Source of the DNA: Sesamum alatum
Taxonomy: Eukaryota; Streptophyta; Magnoliopsida; Lamiales; Pedaliaceae
NCBI GenBank assembly: GCA_034509735.1
Contig: JACGWO010000001.1
Coordinates: forward strand, 34,599,966 to 34,663,965
Reading direction: 5' to 3'
Length of the DNA stretch: 64,000 nt
In this document: positions 33,691 to 44,955 of the stretch, piece by piece
How the letters are laid out: every line of letters starts with the position of its first letter
Numbering within the stretch: the first letter of the stretch is position 1
The notes under the pieces: model-generated
Seen by the model: the letters and a program-made list of their open reading frames with translations, nothing else
Told to the model about the DNA's origin: nothing
Databases searched by the model: none
Translations under genes and position numbers: made by a program

Positions 33691-35985
33691 CAATAAGTCA
33701 ATTACCCACTTTGTTCAGAATCCACTGAGTATGAGTAATCTACGATACCGACTAAGGTATTGTGAGTCCGCTTATATTTCCTTGCGAAGCAATACGGTCT
33801 AACCGTGTTACCTCTATCCACCATTGCCTTTTAGAGATGGTGGTTGTCTAAGAATATTTTCGTGGATCTTGTGATGAGATCTCATGCCAATACTCCCATA
33901 GCCAAGTTGCCTGCCATATAGGCAAACATGGCTTGGTCGTGCTAGGCGCCACGTCCATCCTATGGACGCGGTCTTCATCAGTGACCATTATCCGATGCAC
34001 TCGTCATTGGGCCTGACTGTGCATACCTTTGAGACTAACTGGTTTTCACTTATGCTCTGGAAGCTAGTATCGCTTTAGCCTTCCAAAGCAACTCTCAACA
34101 GACGGTGCATCATGAACACATCTTTAGTCCTTATTCAGGTACTAAGGATCGTTCTTGATTGCTGTCTTCAACCCCTCAGTGCATTACCGATTTATGTTGA
34201 GCCATGCTAGAAGCACTCTCAACATCGGTTCCTATGCACCGAGTAAACATATCATATGTTTGCCTAGGGTTAAGACGTAGGGGATACTCAACAAGCAAGC
34301 CTTCTCATTAGTCCACCGTGACTAAGTCTTGAATGGCTTGATGCTTTATGCATAGTATCCAAGTTTTCTCATCAGTCTTACTATGGCTGAGTCTCGAACA
34401 ACTTGTCCCTCTACATATATGAGTTTTTCTCATCAGTCCACCATGACTGAGTCTTTGAAAAGCTCAATTCATGATATGTATGTGGGAACCCTAAAATGTC
34501 ATGGAGAATTTTTGTGATTTTACCGTTTGTGTTTTAGTGATTCCTAATGCCTTGAATTCATCCATGAATTAAGATATTACACACTTAAACACTTGGAACG
34601 CCATTTCTACTCCCACTGATCACCTACGTCGTTTAAGACCGAGTCATGCTCCGTATGAGCTCGTCAATACGAATATTCCAGTTATGCGGTGTTTCAAACC
34701 TTGTTTGAATTTCCTAGTGGATTCTACGGCTCCTCTCCATAAATCCTACTACGATGTCCAACATCACGTTCCGCAGGTCATTTGGATTACTATCCAAATT
34801 TGACCGAACATATCCCGATCACTCGTACCTCTTACGACATTCGGGTTCGTTCTTAAGGGGAGTTGGAATATGATCAATTTAAGAAATGCGATTCTAAGCA
34901 ACGTTAGTATTATTCTGTCGTAAACTTGTACAAATTAGACATTGAGTCTAATTTGTCTCCCACTAGTCCCTTGACGTATGTAGGATCCTTCTACATGCTC
35001 AAGGACTTTATCGGGACACAGGCTTGCCAAACCATGGCTCCTTGTGCGTGACTCCTAGCAAAGTGCCACGTTCCTTACGTTGGCAATTTTGAGTCTACGT
35101 CTACACGGGCTAAGGTAATTGGGCGAAACTTCGATCGATCTTCGTCTAACGAGACTCGATCGTTCCCTTTATCAGAGACCGTCATACTTGTCCTTTACAG
35201 GAAACGTTTCATTGAGAATTCCATTCTCAACTTGGATGCTCAAGAGCTCCCACTAAATACACGGCCTTTTCGATCCTATCGAAACAGGTTTAATTTTGCA
35301 ACCATTTATGGTTCACCTCCTTAAGTCTAATTCCCAAACCTCCTATGGGACCTTTAGACTTTTGAACCCTCTTATGGTTTTGTGTATTAGTGACCTACAG
35401 TTGTCTTATTGGCTCCCTTCCAATAGACTATTTGGCAAGCCTACTTTGTCCAACAAAGAACTTTTGGACTTTCTTCTTCATAAAAGACTTGTAAATTTAG
35501 TCGATTCGAATCATCTATTTCTAGATTCATTGAACTTTCCAATTTACTTATCTTTTAATAAGAAGAAACGTCCTAGCTGTTGTAGATGCCAAATCTGTAA
35601 GTTGGTCTTGATTAATCCATTTAGATAATTAGAATTTTGAGTATCCATAAACCTTTTATGGGATGGTGTTCTAGGAATTCACGTGTAACTACTAGCAAAC
35701 ATGAATCAATATTCAATAATTTTGTTTGATCAAATATGTATGTAATAACACCTTTGTCCAACAAAGAGACATACTTTTGATCATGCTAGGTTACGTAATT
35801 CCTATATTATGCTAACATGATCACGATTATGGGCCTAACAAGTCCCTAGTCCTTTTCATCAATGGACCTTACCATTGTTGAATCGTAGAACTGTTCTTGG
35901 CTTTTAAGTCCTTATTCACTTTCTGCAAACCACCCGCAGATTAGTGATAGGAATGGTATCAAATACCAAATAGTGATCATGTCAA
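33691..35985 (-). other. C1-b conserved non-coding region between gag and 3' LTR
   Basis: This is where pol should lie in a copia element. I translated parts of the equivalent C1-a region and found frequent stops and no protease, integrase or RT motif. The sequence is nonetheless collinear with 42627-44955 and, more distantly, with 52490-54780. It carries an array of small hairpins at 34302-34455. The plus-strand frame 35296-35628 also occurs in C1-c, but is antisense to the element and unlike any protein I know. Confidence 0.7.
34302..34455 (-). repeat. Three-unit hairpin array
   Basis: The units at 34302-34330, 34365-34394 and 34427-34455 have the pattern TTCTCAT-(T/C)AGTC-n6-7-GACT-(A/G)A-GTCT. 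Unit 1 has stem TTAGTC/GACTAA and unit 3 TCAGTC/GACTGA, a compensatory pair. Unit 2 has one unpaired position. C1-c has the same array (43238-43266, 43301-43330, 43361-43391) and C1-a has one unit (53189-53218). Confidence 0.75.
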
Positions 35986-36829
35986 TACTCAATATCAAAT
36001 TTTACCTATATTGGAGAGAGGTTTAGAATACTCCCCTTTCCAATGGCCCTCTTTACGACAGTGAATGCTTACGTTCTTAGAATCTATGAACTTGACTGCT
36101 TGAACCTTTTGCTCTTTCCTTTACCTCCACCTTGTGTTGTAAAGGAACAACACTTGAAGTGCTGCAATAGTTGATGTTACCTTACCCTTCTTCCTCTTTT
36201 AGCGTCTGGCACCCTTGCCTTTCGCTATGGAGGTTGAAGCCTCTCCTACTAGTACCGACGGCGCAGATTTTGCAATCGTTGCTTCGTACTAGACCAACAT
36301 AATTACCAACCTATGAAGATCTTTTCTAAGCTCATTCATGTTGATAATTAATGGTTCGTAGGAGGGAGGAAGAGACTGAAGGATCATGTCAATGTACGTC
36401 TCTTTTTCAAGATTGACATGGAGGTCTTTTGAGCTTCTCCACTAGGGATTGCATCATCACTCCATGTTCTTTGTACCGACATCCCTTCCGTCATCTTAGC
36501 TCCAAACATGCCTTCGTTGCATTTTACCCCACATGCTGGTCCAAGACCATATAGACATGATGCAAGCGAAGCATAGTTTGAGCCAACATCATTACATCCT
36601 ACTTGCCGGTGGTCATCCTTCAACTTTTGAACGCCAAGCGTTGCCTTAGTTGTCGACCCCTCCGGCAAGCGCTGAGGAACGTCCTCATTCCGGTATGTGA
36701 GTTAAGGTTCTGGAAATCTGAGACCATCTTAAGATTTCGCAATCAATTCGTGTAATTGGTTCCCTTTTAATGAGCCTCTTAGTGATGTGTTTGGTGGATT
36801 CTTAGACATTCACAACATATATGAAACAG
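35986..36829 (-). pseudogene. C1-b gag, heavily degraded
   Basis: The start is ATGTCTAAGAATCC at 36829. The frame is broken within the first 30 codons and many times later. An open piece (36668-36384) includes TTKATLGVQKLKDDHRQV. The knuckle region at 36028-36069 gives SIHCRKEGHWKGEY, in which the first and last Cys of the CCHC set are Ser and Tyr. Compared with C1-a it lacks about 50 bp near 36596, a deletion shared with C1-c. It cannot give a working nucleocapsid. Confidence 0.75.
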
Positions 36830-37167
36830 AAAATAATAAGCAGAATGAAGTAATATTTTGGTTAAGTCTCGGTCTTTAGTCCTTAACCTCTCCCACTATT
36901 TCTACGAAAACACGGCACTCTCAAACGTTGTTTTCGGGAAATCCTTTCCTAGTGGGCTCAGGATCCACAGCGATCTCCCCCATACCCCGCTTTTACGATT
37001 CGCATGGGAAAAGAACCCGTGGGAGGTATTCCATACCATTCTCGTTCCACGAGATTCCCAAGATAATTGCCTCACCCTTTCACGTGATCCCGAGGACTCC
37101 AAGCGAATCACGTTATTCGGGCGTTAGACCCGACCCAATCAACCGATTCATAGACTCACTGCTACCT

Positions 37168-37267
37168 CCACGACTCGTGAGACAGGTAACAGCAGTCTAC
37201 TCATCGTTCATGACAAAGTGCAGCTTCTTTTAAGCACGATAGTCGTGCGACGACTCGTGAGACCACG
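37168..37267 (-). repeat. Paired CACGACTCGTG palindromes in C1-b leader
   Basis: CCACGACTCGTGAGACAGG (37168-37186) and CGACGACTCGTGAGACCACG (37248-37267) face the same way. Next to the second is GCACGATAGTCGTGC (37235-37249), itself a hairpin with a 3-base loop. Confidence 0.7.
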
Positions 37268-37870
37268 CTATCGACCTAAAAGATCTTCCTCACTTTTGTC
37301 ATGGATGGAAGGCTTGGACAGACTCCCAGAGTCCTAGTCCATTTATTAAGGGTCTATATTTAACTTGGTTCAACCAAGTGAGAGTTTTGATAGAACGAGA
37401 CCTCATCACATATATTAAGTATTGCATTGCGTGCGTTATGGCAGAAATATTCTAAGCGTGAATGTAACCATACATAAAGCATATAGAATAATCATAAGCA
37501 TATAATACGCATCGCATGCAAAATAAAGCCTAGCACGCCCCTGTAGGATGATCACAAGCCCAAACCTATGCGACCCACTGAGCCCGCAGTGGATCTATGG
37601 TCAATCTAAGGGTAGGCCCTACACTATTACAAGATTCAATAACCCATTACATGCAACGGGCCTTGTAAGTCCTCTTTATCTTCTTGGGCTCTCCATCGTG
37701 GGCCTACACCGGGCTTCTTCTCCATGGATCCTCCGTGGGCCATCTGATGGCAACCTCCATGGGCCTCCAACACCTTGGGCTTGTCTTCTCTTGCAGCTTT
37801 TATTTACAAAAAAAAATAAAAATAAAACCTCGCCACTAATTCTACTCTCATTACATCATAAAATAAGAAA

Positions 37871-37890
37871 CCCCAATTAAACATTTGGGG
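37871..37890 (-). other. Conserved leader hairpin CCCCAA/TTGGGG in C1-b
   Basis: A perfect 6-bp stem around an 8-base loop that differs from the other copies. Confidence 0.55.
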
Positions 37891-38720
37891 GGAGTACATT
37901 AGGAGGGAGAGAGAAAGCCTTATTATTCCAAGGCACTAGAAGAGATACAGAGAGGAAAATAAAGAGGCACACAGGCCACAACCCAACAAATAAATGTAAA
38001 CAAACCATACATGCGGTCTAGGGGCTTTGTGATCATCCTTTGTCAAATCAATTAACACAAATAGCACAAATACATATCCCACGTAAAATATGCTATACCA
38101 ACATCCATGATAATCCATACCATAAAATAAATGCAGAAACTACATGTAAAATATCCACACCAAACATTGGATAATAGTGCAACCTATGCACAACGATTTT
38201 TGTTGGAAAAACCTTTTCCATAATTAACAAGGCAATATTAATTCTATGAAATATAAAATCTCAACCAAAATTAAAATGCCCCAAGTTAATTAATTCTGAA
38301 AAAATTCCCAAAATTATACAGAAAAATCAAACTTTCTGAAACACAAAAATCAACAATTCAAGAATATGCCCATTTATTCAAGAATTCCAAAATCCAACAT
38401 TCGTGCAATATTAATACATGTTAAGATCTACTCATGCTCAAACCATAAAATAACCATGATGTCCAACATCATAAAACTCAGAAATTATTGCGAAATTTCA
38501 CATATGAATTTTGATCATTGGCGCAACCATTGCAAAATTTAAATCTTGTTAGGAAACCCTTTCCTCATCAACCAAGCAATATTTATTTTAGGAAATTCCA
38601 AATCTCAAAAAATAAATATTCTAAGTCAAAGGGTTCAGAATAATGCAGAAAATATCATAAAATTAATTCAGAAAAAACAGTTTTGAAAAACGAGCCAAAA
38701 ACGGGAGAGAAATGGAAAAC

Positions 38721-38914
38721 GGCACAGCCGGCCGGCCAGGCGCGCGCGCGCGCGCGCGCAGGCTCCTCTGCCTGCGCGCCCAGCGCATGCCGTGCGCGCG
38801 CGCTGTCCGCGCACGCTGGGCACGCTGGCCGGGCGCGCGCAGGCCCCTGCCTGCACGCGCGCCCGGCCGCGCCCCTGTGCGCGCGGCCAGCGTGCTGCTG
38901 CTGCCGGTTCGCCG
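38721..38914 (-). repeat. GC-rich leader island of C1-b with alternating GC run
   Basis: About 190 bp that are nearly all G and C, inside DNA that is otherwise about two thirds A and T. It includes a run of alternating C and G at 38741-38759 and several CTGCGCGC/GCGCGCAG-type inverted repeats. The island ends about 220 nt from the PBS. Long Arg/Ala-rich frames on both strands are a result of the base composition. Confidence 0.85.
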
Positions 38915-39135
38915 TTTTTTTACTCTTTTTCGATTTTTCATGCAATTTTTCTGAACCACAAGATAAATTAAACCCTAGAACATGTATAAACACATTCAAG
39001 AAAACCAAGATCCAAAATCCCATGCAAAATTAAACGCCAATAAATATCTACGATAAACATGCTATAAACGTAAATTAAAACACGTTTATCATGCTTAACC
39101 GCACATAGCACATAGAATTCTAGGCCTATACACCG

Positions 39136-39153
39136 AACCGGGCTCTGATACCA
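39136..39153 (-). other. C1-b primer-binding site
   Basis: On the minus strand TGGTATCAGAGCCCGGTT, complementary to the 3' end of initiator tRNA-Met (TGGTATCAGAGC core). One base separates it from the LTR. Confidence 0.92.
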
Positions 39154-39715
39154 CTGAAAGAAATCGGTGGATCGTCCCGGGAGATTAACGCGAATAGCGG
39201 AAGCGCGAAATAGTGCGTAATAAAAAATTACAAAGCATAATTAAATGGAATTTAAACTATGCATAATATACATAAACGAATCAAGGGGTGTGCCCTTGAT
39301 TCTCCCGGGCGTTTGGTGTATCTCATGTTCAATAAAACACAACATGGAGGCCATAGAATTAGAAACGAAAACCATAATTAAAGAACCTACCCGGTTGTAG
39401 TTTTGTCTTCGTTCGGCTACATGCATTGTTCCCCGTTTTGCACCAAGATCTCAAGAAGAGACCCTCTAAATCATCTCACTCGCTGCACCGGAAAGCAACG
39501 AACCCTTGTGCTAGCAAGAAAATCATTGGGGAGAAGAGACATCGGTACACGCTATCAATTAACGCAACCGGCGTCTCTTACGTTCTACCTTGAATAAATC
39601 AAGAAGAACAAAATAATATTCTTGGAGAGAAGAAAGAGGAGTGGACGAATTTGAGAGGGAATTTGAGAGATGAGAGTTGTAGAGAATACTAGGTGTAAGT
39701 GTGTGTGTTTTTAAG

Positions 39716-39723
39716 TATTTATA
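39716..39723 (-). promoter_or_regulatory. TATA box of C1-b 5' LTR
   Basis: TATAAATA on the minus strand, about 1.75 kb from the LTR start and followed by a CACACACAC tract. This suggests a long U3 and a transcript start near 39690. Confidence 0.55.
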
Positions 39724-39897
39724 GAAGATGGAATTCCTATTCCTTCTCAAACTCTTCCAAAGAGACACACTTTGACTAGGATTTTGACCTAGTCAAATCC
39801 TAGTCAAATTAGGCTTTGATTAAGTCAAATTAATCATGGCCCTTCATCTCATCATTCTCTAGATCAAATCTTGTCCATCCATTTTGATGGGCTTTAT

Positions 39898-40250
39898 GGA
39901 ATGGGCCTATTTAATTCTAAATTAAATATTCCCATGGACTTTATATTAAAATCCTATTTAATATACTAAGCCCATTAATTAATTAATGGAATGGACTTTA
40001 TTTAATTCCAAATTAAATAGTCCATGGACTTTATATTAAATCCTATTTAATACCAAGCCCATTAATTAATTCCATAGAATGGGATTATTTAATTCTAAAT
40101 TAAATAGTCCCATGGACTTTATATTAAATCCTATTTAATATACTAAGCCCATTAATTAATTAATGGAATGGACTTTATTTAATTCCAAATTAAATAGTCC
40201 ATGGACTTTATATTAAATCCTATTTAATACCAAGCCCATTAATTAATTAA
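39898..40250. repeat. AT-rich tandem repeat, four units, in C1-b 5' LTR
   Basis: Identical by eye to 32098-32450. Confidence 0.85.
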
Positions 40251-41476
40251 TTCGCCCTTTTAATCTAATTAAAAGGAAAGCCCATGCTTTGTAAAATTCA
40301 TAAATCTAATTTATGAACTCAAGCCCGATTATTCCAAATAATACATCGAGGGTTGTATCTCCAAGAAGTATAATTTAATTCCATTAAATTAAACCTTCTC
40401 CCGGAATTAATTCCAAATTAATTCCCTTTCATTTGGTGTAGCGGGTGTGACTCTTTAGGTTCACCTTTCAGCTAGACTTGGACCTACTTTTCGTTATTTC
40501 ATAACTAAAGTAGTCCGTTACCATGGGTGGCCATCTAGCAACGGTCCATGGCACTAGAGACTAGGTGAATTTATGGTGTGAACATTTAGGCTCCGAGTTA
40601 TACGCAGGTGCGGTCCTACTGACGCTCGATACGTACGGGTACGGTCCTACTGTCGCCTGTCTCCCGGCCTTTAGTCTAGGGGTCGGTTCCCATCGTTGAC
40701 TAGGCAACTATGCATAATGCTCGAGATAGGTTTAACTCGACGTAGGAAATCCTTTCCCACTACATCAAGTGCTATGGCCATAGACTTTGTGAGTCTAAAC
40801 CATCCCGAGCGCATAGGAGATCTTGCTGTCATATCCTTTGACAGGGGACAGATCCTATCTTGGAATTCACCGTTCTTACATACTCCGACTGCACTGGACG
40901 AGGCTTATGATGACCATGTGATATAATCGGTCAAATTTCACCAGATCCAAGATACAGCCTTAGTATGTAGGGGACTGCCGTGATCCTCAAATCCGAGGAC
41001 TAATCCCGTACTATCGGAACCGGGAATACGAGTCATACCGACCAAGCCCGAGTAGCTTCTATATGACGATTCCCGCGAGTCACCTCAGTCGGCCGCTCCC
41101 CAGCAGGCCGGCCCACTAACACTGCTTAGACGATCCTCGTCACCCGTCGATGAAACACGACAGCAGATGCTTAGTGCAAGTCTCAAATGGATTCTCGATG
41201 CCCTGTCTCGAGATTCCTTTGACTTGGAGTATTTCAGACTGATTCGGCGAAACTGATTTCATGAACCTACCTCCAAGCGTAGTTCCAATTTCCCGAAATG
41301 TTATTTCAGTCTGTGGGCGTTTGTTGTGACATCGTAACGATGCAAGCAGTAAGTACAACAAACTCATGCCTATGAATTCTTACTGCATTCATTTACATAA
41401 TATTACTTGTTCACAGATTGACGAATGGTTCTTAGAACAGCCAATACCATTGACTTTCTGGTCACCTATTCTAACA

Positions 41477-42612
41477 TCTCCAAGAAGTATAATTTAATTT
41501 CATTAAATTGAACCTTCTCCTAGAATTAATTCCAACTTAATTTCCTTTCATTTGGTGTAGCGGGTGTGACTCTTTAGGTTCATCTTTCAGCTAGACTTGG
41601 ACCTACTTTTTGTTATTTCATAACCAAAGTAGTCCGTCACCATGGGTGGCCATCTAGCAACGGTCCATGACACTAGAGACTAGGTGAATATGTGGTGTGA
41701 ACATTTAGGCTCCGAGTTACATGCAGGTACGTACCTACCGTTGCTCGATACGTACAGGTACAGTCCCACTGTCGCCTGTCTCCCGACCTTTAGTCTAGGG
41801 CATGCAATTAGGATGTCAGTTCCCATCCTTGACTTAGGAATCTATGCTTAATACTCGAGATAGGTTTAACTCTATCAATCGATGTAGGAAACCCTTTCCT
41901 ACTCAATCAATTGCTATGGCCATAGACTTTCGGAGTCTAAACCGTCTCAGAGTACATAGGAGACATCACCGTCATGTACTGAGAGGGAACAGATCCTATC
42001 TTGGAATCCACCGTCCTCGCTACATATTCCAACTGCACTGGACAAGGTTTATAATGATCATCTTACAGAATGATCACCCCTTGCTAGATACAGTCTTCAT
42101 ATGCACGTGACTGCCATGATTCCTCAAGTTCGAGGACTAATCCCATACTATCAGAACCGAGAATACGAGTCATACCGACCAAGCCCGAGTGGCTTTCATA
42201 TGACAGTTCTCGCGAGTCACCTCAGTGAGGAGCCACCTAGCTAGCTGACCCACTAACATTGCATGGACGAGCCTCGTCACTTGTTGATGAAATGCGACTG
42301 TAGATGCTTAGTGCAAGTCTCAAATGGATTCTCGATGCCCTGTCTCGAGATTCCTTGACTTGGAGTATTTCAGACTGATTCGGCGAAACTGATTTCATGA
42401 ACCTACCTTCAAGTGTAGTTCCAATTTCCCGAAATGTTATTTCAGTCTGTGGGCGTTTGTTGTGACATCGAAACAATGCAAGCAATAAGCACAACAAACT
42501 TATGCCTATGAATCCTTTCTACATTCATTAACATAATATTACTTGTTCAAAGATTGACGAATGGTTCTTAGAACAACCAATACCATTGACTTTCTGGTCA
42601 CCTATTTTAACA
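41477..42612 (-). repeat. C1-c 3' LTR, third segment
   Basis: This resumes the LTR after C1-b with its TSD copy TCTCC and ends CCTATTTTAACA, next to the polypurine end ATCTCCTACTTGACC. The dyad core is at 41640-41670. It differs clearly from the C1-b LTRs. Confidence 0.85.
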
Positions 42613-44955
42613 ATCTCCTACTTGACCATTTAAGTCAATTACTCACTTTGTTCAGAATCCTCTCAGTATGAGTAAACTACGATACCGACTAAGGTCTCAT
42701 GAGTCCGCTTATAGTTTCTTGCCGAAACAGTACGGTCTAACTGTGTTACCTTTATCCACCATCGCCTCCTAGAGATGGTGGTTGTCTAAGAATATTTTCG
42801 TGGATCTTGTGATGAGATCATGCTAATATTTCCATAGCCAAGTTTTCTGCCACATGGCGAACAAGGTTTGGCCGTGCTAGGCGCCACGTCCATCCTATGG
42901 ACGTGGTCTTCATCCATGATCACTATCCAATGTAATTGTCATTGGGCCTAACTTTGCATACCTTTGAGACTAACTGGTTTTCACTATGCTCTGGAAGCTA
43001 GTATCGCTTTAGCCTTCCAAAAACAACTCTCAACAGACGGTGCATCATGAACACATCTTTAGTCCTTATTCAGGTACTAAGGATTGTTCTTGATTGCTGT
43101 CTTCAACCCCTCAGTGCATTACAAATTTATGTTGAGTCATGCAAGAAGCACACTCAACATCGGTTCCTATACACCGAGTAAACTGTATCGTATGTTTGCC
43201 TAGGGTTAAGATGTAGGGGATACTCAACATCCAAGCCTTCTCATTAGTCCACCGTGACTAAGTCTTGAATGGCTTGATGCTTTGTTCATAGTATCTAAGC
43301 TTTCTCATCAGTCTTACTATGACTGAGTCTCGAACAACTTGTCCCTTCACATATATGAGTCTTCTCATCAGTCTACCATTGACTAAGTCTTTGAAAAGCT
43401 CAATTCATGATATGTATATGGGAACCCTAAAATGTCATGGAAAATTTTCGTGAGTTACGGTTGTGTTTTAGTGATTTCTAATGTCTTGAATTCATTCATG
43501 AATCAAGACATTACACACTTAAACACTTGGAACACCATTTCTACTCCCACTGATCACCTACGTCGTTTAAGACCGAGTCATGCTTTCGTATGAGCTCGTC
43601 AAAATGAATATTCTAGTTTTGCGGTGTTTCAAACCTTGTTTGAATTTTCTAGCGGATTCTATGGCTCCTCTCCATAAATCCTACTACGATGTCCAACATC
43701 ACGTTCCGCAGGTTATTTGGATCACTATCCAAATTTGACCGAACATATCCTAATCACTCGTACCTCTTACGACGTTCGGGTTCATTCTTAAGGGGACTGG
43801 AATATGATCAGTTTAAGTAAGAAATGCGATTATAAGCCATGTTAGCATTATTCTGCCGTAAACTTGTACAAATCCGACACTGAGTCTAATTTGTCTCCCA
43901 CTAGTCCCTTGACGTATGTAGGATCCTTCTACATGCTCAAGGACTTTGTTGGGACACAGGCTTGCCAAACCATGGCACCTAGTGTGTGACTCCTAGCAAG
44001 GTGCGACGTTCTACGTTGGAAATTTTCGAGTCATGGGCTAAGGTAATTTTGTGAAACTTCGATCCATCTTTGTCCAACGAGGCTCGATCGTTCCCTTTAT
44101 CAGAGACCGTCATATGTGGCCTTTACAGGAAGTGTTTCATTGAGAATTCCATTCTCAACTTGGTGCTCAAGAGCTCCCACTAAATACACGGCCTTTTCGA
44201 TCCTATCGAAACATGTTTAATTTTGCAACCATTTATGGTTCACCACCTTAAGTCTAATTCCCAAACCTTCTATGGGACCTTTAGACTTTTGAACCCTCTT
44301 ATGGTCTTGTGTATTAGTGACCTACAGTTGTTTTGTTGGCTCCCTTCCAATAGACTATTTGGCAAGCCTACTTTGTCCAACAAAGAGCTTTGGGACTTTC
44401 TTCTTCATAAAAGACTTGTAAATTTAGTCGATTCGAATAATCTATTTCTAGATTCATCGAACTTTCCAATTTACTCATCTTTAATAAGAGGAAACGTCCT
44501 AGCTATTGCAGATGCCAAATCTGTAAGTTGGTTGATTAATCCATTTAGATAATTTGAATTTTGAGTATCCATAAACCTTTTATGGGATGGTATTCTAAGA
44601 ATTTATGTGAAAACACTAGCAAACATGAATCAGTATTCATGAATTTTGTTGATCAAATATGTATGAAATAAAACCTTTGTCCAACAAAGAGATATACTTT
44701 TGATCATGCTAGGTTACGTAATTCCTATAAACTATCCTAACATGATCACGATTATTGGCCTAAGATGTCTCTAATCCTTTTCATCAATGGACCTTGCCAT
44801 TGTTGAATCCTAGAACTATTCTTGGCTTTTAAATCCTTATCACTTTCTGCAAACCACCCGCAGATTAGTGACAGGAACGGTATCAAAAACCAAATAGAGT
44901 AAAAGTGATCATGTCAATACTCAATATCAAATTTTACCTACATTGGAGAGGGGTT
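42613..44955 (-). other. C1-c conserved non-coding region
   Basis: Collinear with 33677-35985 of C1-b, with scattered substitutions and small indels. It carries the three hairpin units (43238-43391). No pol motif is seen. The plus-strand frame 44223-44552 is the antisense counterpart of 35296-35628. Confidence 0.7.

Larger units (their letters stand above)
36830..39135 (-). other. C1-b leader (PBS to gag)
   Basis: About 2.3 kb with no convincing frame. It contains, from the PBS side, an A/T-rich part, the GC-rich island, a poly-A/T-rich stretch, the CCCCAA/TTGGGG hairpin (37871-37890) and paired palindromes (37168-37267). The same order is seen in the other two leaders. Confidence 0.7.
31355..41476 (-). 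mobile_element. C1-b: complete C1 element, TSD TCTCC
   Basis: A 10.1-kb element with LTRs 31355-33676 and 39155-41476 (both 2322 bp), PBS 39136-39153, a polypurine end at 33677-33690 and TSD TCTCC at 31350-31354 and 41477-41481. It lies in the 3' LTR of C1-c. The two LTRs show about six differences that I could find by eye, so the insertion is young. The only recognisable gene is a broken gag; there is no protease, integrase, RT or RNase H. It must therefore have been copied by proteins from another element. Confidence 0.93.
39155..41476 (-). repeat. C1-b 5' LTR
   Basis: The same length as the 3' LTR, with about six substitutions seen (for example at 39296, 39305, 41030, 41255, 41424 and 41440). 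It holds the four-unit AT-rich repeat (39898-40250) and the dyad core (40521-40551). This LTR would drive transcription leftward. Confidence 0.93.

Noticed and set aside
35296..35628. 110-codon plus-strand frame, also at 44223-44552
   Set aside because: It is antisense to C1 elements, absent in C1-a, and the two copies differ by a frameshift. It looks like chance in an AT-rich conserved stretch.
38655..39033. Long Arg/Ala-rich open frames on both strands
   Set aside because: They arise from the GC-rich leader island, which has few stop codons in any frame. They overlap on both strands and have no domain. The same applies to 57071-57444 and 10156-10497.
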